Source of the DNA: an uncultured Mucilaginibacter sp.
GTDB taxonomy: Bacteria; Bacteroidota; Bacteroidia; Sphingobacteriales; Sphingobacteriaceae
NCBI GenBank assembly: GCA_903864275.1
Contig: CAIPFE010000026.1
Span: forward strand, 1-58,938
Length of the DNA stretch: 58,938 nucleotides
Direction of reading: 5' to 3'
Program-made: the position numbers and the translations under genes
Notes under the pieces: generated by a model
Told to the model about the DNA's origin: nothing
Databases searched by the model: none
The model's input: the letters and a program-made list of their open reading frames with translations, nothing else
Shown here: piece by piece, positions 53,256 through 58,938 of the stretch
Layout: each line of letters starts with the position of its first letter
Position numbering within the stretch: the first letter of the stretch is position 1

Positions 53256-54407
53256 TTACTTAGCCAGCCTTATGCCGGTAAATTGCCATCGTAAATGTGT
53301 TTGAAAAAAATTGCGGTAGGTAATGCGGCTATGCCCCGGCGATGTAACTTCCGACGCGCCCCTTAATACCTTTTGATTAACCATAAATTTGCCGTTGTAT
53401 TCGCCGATTGCGCCCGGGGCTTTTGTAAAACCCGGGTAAGGCAGGTACGAGCTTTCCGTCCACTCCCAGCTTTTGCCCCAGCTAAACTGCGTTGCGGCGG
53501 CTTCCCATTCAAATTCCGTAGGCAGCCTCATGCCTTTCCAGGAGGCATAAGCGTAAGCTTCGAAATAGCTGATATGGCAAACGGGGTCTTTTAAATTCAG
53601 CGGCTCAAGGCCATGGAATGTATAATGATGCCATTCTTCATCTATCAAATGCCAGTAAAGCGGCGCTTCAATTTTATTGGTTTTCACCCAGTCCCAGCCC
53701 TCCGCATGCCAGTGGCGGAAATCGTAGTAACCCCCGCTGTTTATAAATTCCATGTATTCGGCAATAGTAACCAGGTTCGGGCTTATTTCGAAAGCGTTTA
53801 GATAAACTTTATGCGGGTTAAGCTCATTGTCGAAACAAAAACCATCGCCCTTAAAACCGATCTCGTAAATGCCTTCCTTTAGTTTGATAAATTCATCGCT
53901 TTTTGCCCTTTCAACTTTTGGCGAAACATAATCTTTTGAATAAGCCGGGAACAAAGGGTTATGACCAAGGCTAAATTTGATATCGGTGTATAAAAGCTCC
54001 TGGTGCTGTTCTTCATGGTTTAGACCGAGTATCATCAGCTCCTTCACATCATCGTCGATATCCTCACCTAAAAAATGGGCCATCGCCTCGTCAACGTATT
54101 CCCGGTAACGGTAAATTTCGATAACCGTGGGGCGGCTCAAATTACCACGGTCAGTACGGATCACGCGGTTACCTACGGTTTCGTAATAACTGTTGAATAC
54201 GTAGTTATAGTCAGGATTGTACTCCTGGTAACCCATGAAGTAGGGTCTAAGGATAAATGTTTCGAAAAACCAGGTGGTATGCCCAATGTGCCATTTAGGC
54301 GGGCTTACATCAACCACGGGCTGCACCACATAATCCTCCGTTTGCAAAGGACTGCAAATATGTTCGGTGCGTTTACGGACTTTTATATAACAATCTGCTA
54401 TATCCAT
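53256..54407 (-). CDS. egtB: Ergothioneine sulfoxide synthase EgtB
   Basis: A 383-residue non-haem iron enzyme: an N-terminal DinB-like domain with iron ligands in WHIGHTTWFFE (near 39-49) and NHEEQHQELL (HxxxH, near 130-138), and a C-terminal FGE-sulfatase domain (LPTEFEWEAAATQFSWGKSWEWTESSYLPYPGF, RGASEVTSPGHSRITYRNFF). It joins hercynine to a thiol donor (cysteine or gamma-Glu-Cys) with oxygen. No EgtA, EgtC or EgtE gene is in the window. The start is 5 bases after the transporter gene's stop. Confidence 0.94.
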   Translation of the reverse strand: MDIADCYIKVRKRTEHICSPLQTEDYVVQPVVDVSPPKWHIGHTTWFFETFILRPYFMGYQEYNPDYNYVFNSYYETVGNRVIRTDRGNLSRPTVIEIYRYREYVDEAMAHFLGEDIDDDVKELMILGLNHEEQHQELLYTDIKFSLGHNPLFPAYSKDYVSPKVERAKSDEFIKLKEGIYEIGFKGDGFCFDNELNPHKVYLNAFEISPNLVTIAEYMEFINSGGYYDFRHWHAEGWDWVKTNKIEAPLYWHLIDEEWHHYTFHGLEPLNLKDPVCHISYFEAYAYASWKGMRLPTEFEWEAAATQFSWGKSWEWTESSYLPYPGFTKAPGAIGEYNGKFMVNQKVLRGASEVTSPGHSRITYRNFFQTHLRWQFTGIRLAK

Positions 54408-54412
54408 TTTAA

Positions 54413-55984
54413 TTATTTGCTTTCCAAATATCGTTTAAGGTCGGAAATTGTTTTGATTTTTAATTTTTTTGCCTGCTTTTCCCGCATCATTAAAGCATAC
54501 GCATTATTGAACCCAATTGGTTTTAGCCATTTAATATTATATTTTTTTTCGAACCCTTCCTGCACATAATTATAGGTCGCATCCTTGTTCCCCGTGAGCG
54601 AATCAATTGTTTTTGGCGAGGGCTGCAATATGGCCAGCAAACCTGTACCGGTGTATTCGGGATAAAAATCGATCGCATCATTAGTCAGGGCATCAAAACA
54701 TATTTTGGTACCGCCCAAGCCGGTTTTGGTAGCCACATCGTAGTTCGAATTACCTTTTATCAGCATACTGTACATATTTGCCAGGATATATTGCTCGCCA
54801 AAAATTTTTGAGCCGATGCGCACTATTCCTGCATTACCGTTACGCGCCGGCTTCCACAAATTATTCGACACCAAAAAATCCTTCGCCACCCGCTCCGGGC
54901 TTTGGTGAAGATAATCAGTACGATAATTTAAAGCAGTCATGATGCTGTCATTTATTTTTCCGGCTAACAAATTTAGTATATTTTCTAATCCTGCAAATTT
55001 TTTTAGTGAATTTTCTCTGATAATCGGCGCGGCATAATAAGGCGGGAATATTTTTTTATCATCGTCCAAAACCACAAGGTCATAAGCCTTTAATCTGCCA
55101 TCGGTGGAGTAGCCGCTGATCACATCCAGCTGTTTTTCATAAGCGGCCTTATACATCACCGCATCATTAATAACCAGCGTGCGGATCTTTAAGCCATATT
55201 TTTGCTGTAAGCCGAGGTTGCCATCCTGCCTGCCCATAAATTCGGGGGTGAAACCAGCCCTGAGCTTGCTGCCATATGCGGACGGAATGAAATAGAAAGA
55301 CGAGAGTAATATGAGTAGCAGGGGCAGTATTTTAGTGGCAGTTTTTAGTTTTTTGAGATTTAACTTTTGTAATCGCGAAAGCAAAAAATCAAAGAGAACA
55401 GCCAGTAATGCTGCCGGTATGGCCCCGGCAAGGATCATATTGGTATTGTTGAGTGATATGCCGCCGAAGATAAACTCCCCCAGCCCACCGGCTGCGATGT
55501 AGGAAGCGAGCGTAGCTACCCCAACAGTTATTACGGTAGCCGTACGGATACCAGCGAATATCACCGGCATAGCCAGGGGCAGCTCCACCTTAAACAGTAC
55601 CTGCCATTTGCTCATGCCCATGGCCATGGCGGCCTCTTTAACAGCCGGGTCAACGCCTTCAATGCCTGTAAAGGTATTGCGGATGATGGGCAGCAGGGCG
55701 TATAATAATAGCGCCGCAATAGCCGGTTTAGGGCCGATGCCTAAAACCGGTATCATAAAACCGAGCAAAGCAATGCTGGGAATGGTTTGCAAAACGCCGG
55801 CAATGCCTAAAATTGCCCCCGAGAACTGTTTTCTGCGGGTAATGAATATCCCCAAAGGCAAACCGACGAGCACGGCAATAAAAAGCGAAATAAAGGTGAG
55901 CCCGATATGCTGAATGGTTTGCTCCAGCAGCTTATCCGACTGCTGGCGCATAAAACCCCATAAAGTTTGCTGCTGCTCATTCAT
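54413..55984 (-). CDS. ABC permease fused to substrate-binding domain (EgtU/OpuC-like)
   Basis: A 523-residue fusion. Residues 20-205 are a BPD permease with five or six TMs and an EAA loop (EAAMAMGMSKWQVLFKVELPLAMP, 118-141). A further hydrophobic helix (217-235) leads to a periplasmic OpuAC-type binding domain (about 240-523). This layout is known from osmoprotectant transporters and from the ergothioneine importer EgtU. Here it is in one operon with egtB and egtD: it overlaps the ATPase gene by 8 bases and lies 5 bases before egtB. Transport of ergothioneine or hercynine/betaine is inference; glycine betaine remains possible. Confidence 0.88.
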   Translation of the reverse strand: MNEQQQTLWGFMRQQSDKLLEQTIQHIGLTFISLFIAVLVGLPLGIFITRRKQFSGAILGIAGVLQTIPSIALLGFMIPVLGIGPKPAIAALLLYALLPIIRNTFTGIEGVDPAVKEAAMAMGMSKWQVLFKVELPLAMPVIFAGIRTATVITVGVATLASYIAAGGLGEFIFGGISLNNTNMILAGAIPAALLAVLFDFLLSRLQKLNLKKLKTATKILPLLLILLSSFYFIPSAYGSKLRAGFTPEFMGRQDGNLGLQQKYGLKIRTLVINDAVMYKAAYEKQLDVISGYSTDGRLKAYDLVVLDDDKKIFPPYYAAPIIRENSLKKFAGLENILNLLAGKINDSIMTALNYRTDYLHQSPERVAKDFLVSNNLWKPARNGNAGIVRIGSKIFGEQYILANMYSMLIKGNSNYDVATKTGLGGTKICFDALTNDAIDFYPEYTGTGLLAILQPSPKTIDSLTGNKDATYNYVQEGFEKKYNIKWLKPIGFNNAYALMMREKQAKKLKIKTISDLKRYLESK

Positions 55985-56954
55985 GCGCCTGCTGCTTTTT
56001 GTATTGATAAAATGCTGACATCAACTCCTCAAAACTTGCTGACCTAACATCATCTTCGTCGTCGCTTTTGATATTTATACTTTCCGATGCATCAAATTTA
56101 AATTGCTCCAACCCGGTCCATAGATCTGTATCAGAAGAAATCGGCGACTTGCCTTTCACAACTCCCCCTTTAGGGGGCCGGGGGGCTAACCATCCCCATA
56201 CATCAAACAGCTTGACAGTTTTAAATTCCAGTTGTAACCGCTGCTCCTGCAAAAAGCCCCTCACAAAATCATTCTTTGGCTTAAACAACAGCCCGGCGGG
56301 GGTATCATCCTGCACGATCTTGCCCTTATCCATCAGGCAAATATGGTCGCCGAGCTCAAAGGCTTCCTGCACATCATGGGTCACCATAATGATGGTTTTG
56401 CGTTTCAACTCGTCGAGCGCCTTAAATTCCTGGTGTATTTTTGAGCGGGTAACATTATCCAGTGCGCCAAAGGGCTCATCCATCAGTAAAACCGAAGGGT
56501 CGGCAACCAAAGCCCTTGCCAGGCCAACGCGCTGCTGCTGCCCGCCGCTTAGCTCATTGGGATAAGCAGTAAGATAATCGGTTGTTAAATGAAGCTTTTC
56601 AAGAAGTTCTGCAACCCGCTTTTCTGTTCGTTTTTTATCCCATTGTAATAATTGTGGAACGATGGCGATATTTTCGGCAACGGTATAGTGCGGGAACAGG
56701 CCATTGTTTTGCAAAACATACCCTATACCCCGTCTTAAAATTTCGGGCGATTGCTCAAAAATATTCTTACCATCAATAAAAATTTCACCCCGTGAAGGCT
56801 CGATAAGCCGGTTGATCATTTTCAGGGTAGTAGTTTTGCCGCAGCCGCTGGTGCCTAGCAATATCAGGTTTTCATGCTCCTTTACTTCGAAAGAAATATC
56901 ATCCACGGCTTTAACCTTCCCAAAATGTTTGCTCAGATGTTCAACCTTTATCAT
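55977..56954 (-). CDS. ABC transporter ATPase (EgtV/OpuCA-like)
   Basis: A 325-residue ATPase: Walker A GTSGCGKT (34-41), Q-loop LQNNGLFPHY, signature LSGGQQQR (135-142), Walker B VLLMDEPFGALD, switch His in VTHDVQE. The quaternary-amine transporter class is typical by sequence. C-terminal to residue 245 there is no CBS domain; instead an unusual stretch LAPRPPKGGVVKGK (256-269), encoded by an intergenic-type repeat read in frame, then an acidic tail. First gene of the operon with the permease, egtB and egtD. Confidence 0.9.
   Translation of the reverse strand: MIKVEHLSKHFGKVKAVDDISFEVKEHENLILLGTSGCGKTTTLKMINRLIEPSRGEIFIDGKNIFEQSPEILRRGIGYVLQNNGLFPHYTVAENIAIVPQLLQWDKKRTEKRVAELLEKLHLTTDYLTAYPNELSGGQQQRVGLARALVADPSVLLMDEPFGALDNVTRSKIHQEFKALDELKRKTIIMVTHDVQEAFELGDHICLMDKGKIVQDDTPAGLLFKPKNDFVRGFLQEQRLQLEFKTVKLFDVWGWLAPRPPKGGVVKGKSPISSDTDLWTGLEQFKFDASESINIKSDDEDDVRSASFEELMSAFYQYKKQQAHE
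56159..56190. repeat. CCCCCTTTAGGGGG repeat inside the ATPase gene
   Basis: CAACTCCCCCTTTAGGGGGC then CGGGGGGCTAACC: a G/C-block palindromic repeat that I know as common between genes in Bacteroidota. Here it is in frame inside a coding region. A related form is at 25102-25122. Confidence 0.65.
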
Positions 56955-56988
56955 AAAAAGCAGGTGCTAACTAATTTTTTTAATTTTA

Positions 56989-57088
56989 ACACAGAGATGC
57001 AGAGGAGGCGCAAAGAACACTAAGTATTAATATTTCTCAATTTTTATCTTTCTCCGCGTTCTCAGCGCCTTCTCGGTTTCTCAGTGGT
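56989..57088. repeat. Inverted repeat (CACAGAG type)
   Basis: The left arm ACACAGAGATGCAGAGGAGG with CGCAAAGAACAC pairs loosely with the right arm TCTCCGCGTTCTCAGCGCC, TTCTCGGTTTCTCAGTGGT. A purine/pyrimidine inverted repeat between two minus-strand genes. Confidence 0.65.
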
Positions 57089-57117
57089 AAAAAATCAATC
57101 CCGGTATTTATTACCGG

Positions 57118-58515
57118 CTACCCCTCCATCGCCATAAACAGGTTATTTAACGATTCAGCATAAAGCGGGTGGGCAAAAACACACCAGCGTAACTGCTCAT
57201 AGGTAATGCCGCCCATCATTGCCATCTGCAATATGGTCATCGTTTCGCCGCCTTCTGTGCCTAATATGGTTGCGCCTAATATCAGTTTCGTATCCGGGTC
57301 AACTATAGCTTTCATAAAACCGCGTGTATCGCCAGTTTCAATGGCGCGTGCGACATAGGTCATAGGCAGCTTGGCCACTTTATGTTTTATGTTTTGTTTT
57401 TTTGCTTCGGTTTCATTCAAACCAATACTTCCCAGCTGCGGATCGGTGAACATACAATAGGGAACGGGCCTGTTTTTTGTGGTGAGATTATCATTTTTAA
57501 CAAGGTTGCGGTAAACGATGGTATAATCATTATAGCTGATGTGCGTAAAAGCCGGGCCGCCTTTTACATCGCCCAAAGCATAAATACCTTTTACATTGGT
57601 TTCCAGTTTATCATTTACCTTTATTGCGCCGCGTTCATCGGTTTCAACTCCTGTTTTTGCAAGGTTTAAGCCGGCACTTTGGGGCGTGCGCCCGACGGCA
57701 ATTAAAACATGAGAGCATTTGATCTTTGTCTCCTTGTCGCCAATTTTTATTGTGGCCGTTGTCTTCCCGCCTTTTTTCTGTTTAAAGCTGCTAGTTGCTG
57801 CATTGGCATGTATGGTAATCCCCTCGGCTTCCATTACTTTGGTGATCTCTTCCGAAACATCCTCGTCTTCGCGGGATACTATCCTGCCCGACTTCTCTAT
57901 TATGGTTACCTTACTCCCAAACCTTCGGAACATCTGCCCAAATTCCAAACCAATATAATTCCCGCCGATGATCAGCAAATGTTCGGGCACATAGTCCAGG
58001 TCGAGGATGGTGGTTGAGGTTAAATAATCGATAGTAGCAAGCCCTTCCATTTCGGGTATAAAAGTTTTTGCGCCGGTATTGATAAAGAATTGGTCAGCTG
58101 TAAATTCAATTACCTTGCCGCCATCATTCAGCTTTACCGAAATTGTTTTATCGCCAATAAATTCGGCCTCGCCAAAAATAACATCAAGGCCTTTGGTAGC
58201 TTCGAGGCCTTTCTGGCTCCCATCCCTAAACTGATGCACCACCACGTCCTTACGTTTTTTGATGGTCGGCATATCCACTTTATAGCTTTTTATCTTTACG
58301 CCAAGCGGCGTACTATTGGCCGCCATATAAGCCATTTTTGCCGATGCAACCATAGTTTTGGTGGGCGTACAGCCGTCGTTCACGCAAGTACCACCTATCC
58401 ACCGCTTTTCAATCAGCGCGGTTTTCTTGCCTGCGAGGGCCAATTTTTTTGCCAGAGGCCCACCTGCCTGGCCTGCGCCAATTACTATCGCATCGTACTG
58501 TTTCATGTTATTCAT
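57118..58515 (-). CDS. Class I pyridine nucleotide-disulfide oxidoreductase
   Basis: A 465-residue FAD enzyme. FAD site IVIGAGQAGGPLA (11-23), redox-active disulfide GGTCVNDGCTPTK (near 41-53), NAD(P) site LIIGGNYIGLEFGQMF, FAD ribityl site GIYALGDVKGG, dimer interface HPLYAESLNN with the His-Glu pair. It looks like mercuric-reductase-like members without the N-terminal metal domain and without the C-terminal CC pair; the substrate is unknown. A start at either 58515 or 58506 is possible. It overlaps the stop of a DUF427-like remnant. Confidence 0.9.
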   Translation of the reverse strand: MNNMKQYDAIVIGAGQAGGPLAKKLALAGKKTALIEKRWIGGTCVNDGCTPTKTMVASAKMAYMAANSTPLGVKIKSYKVDMPTIKKRKDVVVHQFRDGSQKGLEATKGLDVIFGEAEFIGDKTISVKLNDGGKVIEFTADQFFINTGAKTFIPEMEGLATIDYLTSTTILDLDYVPEHLLIIGGNYIGLEFGQMFRRFGSKVTIIEKSGRIVSREDEDVSEEITKVMEAEGITIHANAATSSFKQKKGGKTTATIKIGDKETKIKCSHVLIAVGRTPQSAGLNLAKTGVETDERGAIKVNDKLETNVKGIYALGDVKGGPAFTHISYNDYTIVYRNLVKNDNLTTKNRPVPYCMFTDPQLGSIGLNETEAKKQNIKHKVAKLPMTYVARAIETGDTRGFMKAIVDPDTKLILGATILGTEGGETMTILQMAMMGGITYEQLRWCVFAHPLYAESLNNLFMAMEG

Positions 58516-58666
58516 TATTTAAACATCCTGCCAAAATCCCTGGCAGATGACATAGTGGGTGAAGGTAGCCTTCCTTTATCCCATTTTTCGAGCAATCATA
58601 GCTATTTTCAATAACCAGGGCCTCATCGTTGCCGGCAACAACCTGGTTGTTCCATATAGCTTTCAT
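58508..58666 (-). pseudogene. Truncated DUF427-like gene
   Basis: A 52-codon frame starting MKAIWNNQVVAGNDEALVIE, as DUF427 proteins do (MKAIWNGxVIAESDDTxVVE). The similarity weakens after ENSY and ends with the frame, where a full protein has about 95 residues. The expected YFP motif after the Asn/Tyr is replaced. The stop overlaps the oxidoreductase start by 8 bases, so it may still couple translation. Confidence 0.5.
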
Positions 58667-58739
58667 ATTGATAAAGGTAAGCGGTTAATGTTATATATAA
58701 AATGCCGGGATGATGTTTTTGTTTTGGGGGATGGATAGT

Positions 58740-58791
58740 GATTAGAGGCTGGAGATTAGAGATTAGTACTCCCAATCTCTAACCTCTGATT
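58740..58791. repeat. Inverted repeat (GATTAGAG type)
   Basis: The left arm GATTAGAGGCTGGAGATTAG, AGATTAG pairs with the right arm CCCAATCTCTAACCTCTGAT. AGTACT is at the centre. Same class as the other purine/pyrimidine repeats. Confidence 0.65.
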
Positions 58792-58799
58792 TTCAATCA

Positions 58800-58827
58800 G
58801 TAAGTTCAATTAAGAAATGCAACAAAA
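58800..58827 (+). repeat. Putative left terminal inverted repeat of an IS30 element
   Basis: GTAAGTTCAATTAAGAAATG then CAACAAAA matches the complement of 112-139 at 21 of 28 positions. It lies 72 bases before the transposase start at 58900. Confidence 0.65.
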
Positions 58828-58899
58828 GCTAAATAAATGATACCAGATAGCATACACTATCCGGCATCATTTAAGGAAAAATTAGACTTTTGATTTGCA

Positions 58900-58938
58900 A
58901 TGAAAAAATCACATTTAACCTTAGACCAAAGGTATACA
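58900..58938 (+). CDS. IS30-family transposase, N-terminus (cut by window end)
   Basis: Thirteen codons, MKKSHLTLDQRYT, up to the edge. The (H)LTLxQRY motif opens the N-terminal helix-turn-helix of IS30-family transposases. The upstream inverted repeat supports the call. Confidence 0.7.
   Translation, partial: MKKSHLTLDQRYT

Noticed and set aside
54413..56954. Plain glycine-betaine transporter as the full explanation
   Set aside because: It remains possible, but the tight operon with egtB and egtD makes a link to ergothioneine or its trimethyl-histidine precursor more likely; kept as the alternative.
1..58938. Composite IS30 transposon or circular plasmid
   Set aside because: The window carries core chromosomal genes (ftsH, pfkA, rsfS, birA), and most of the transposase is missing between the two ends, so joining the ends does not rebuild an element.
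1..58938. CRISPR array or rRNA genes
   Set aside because: No regularly spaced 25-40 base direct repeats with unique spacers and no rRNA-like conserved words were seen; the repeats present are inverted and irregular.

Overview
The window looks like chromosomal DNA of a Sphingobacteriaceae bacterium (Bacteroidota), most like Mucilaginibacter or Pedobacter; this is a judgement from gene content, since no database could be searched. Supporting signs are promoters of the Bacteroidota type (-7 box TAnnTTTG), weak ribosome binding sites with several TTG starts, FtsX/MacB permeases starting with an IAWRN-like motif, separate DsbD-alpha and DsbD genes, a RhaT plus aldolase-dehydrogenase rhamnose route, and an rsfS-ftsH-LUD gene order. 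Both ends lie inside an IS30-family insertion sequence: the first 133 bases encode a transposase C-terminus and the last 39 bases a transposase N-terminus, each with a related 28-base inverted repeat. The window is therefore probably a whole contig that broke at two IS copies.

Layout. 0-2.9 kb: IS30 end, a promoter-terminator pair that may make a small RNA, a small winged-helix protein, a degenerate tRNA-like element and a HEPN-type protein with two zinc ribbons. 2.7-11.4 kb: structured palindromic repeats, two FtsX permeases (one in frame with a membrane AraC-type regulator, the other preceded by a remnant of such a regulator) and a PD40 protein. 11.8-15.7 kb: ABC exporter, GT4 and GT9 glycosyltransferases. 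15.7-28.9 kb: zinc-ribbon coiled-coil protein, NIF3, a YoeB toxin-antitoxin pair, GH29 fucosidase, small membrane proteins, a MocA-type oxidoreductase with a DUF1080 protein, a radical SAM protein and a membrane protein/kinase/regulator operon. 29-39.4 kb: mostly core genes (metallophosphoesterase, LUD protein, ftsH, rsfS, birA, dsbD, pfkA), interrupted by an IS200-like transposase between twin palindromes. 39.6-47.3 kb: GH79-like and GH78 hydrolases, RhaT and a fused rhamnulose-phosphate aldolase/dehydrogenase, which together form a rhamnoside-use locus. 47.3-50.3 kb: an AT-rich island with unfamiliar genes. 50.4-52.2 kb: SPFH protein and DUF922 protease.

The most interesting locus is at 52.2-57 kb: a tightly packed minus-strand operon encoding an ABC ATPase, a permease fused to a substrate-binding domain, EgtB and EgtD. 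It links ergothioneine synthesis to an EgtUV/OpuC-type transporter. Several families of non-coding inverted repeats are scattered through the window, and some of them reshape coding ends, supplying a stop codon, C-terminal residues or an in-frame insert.
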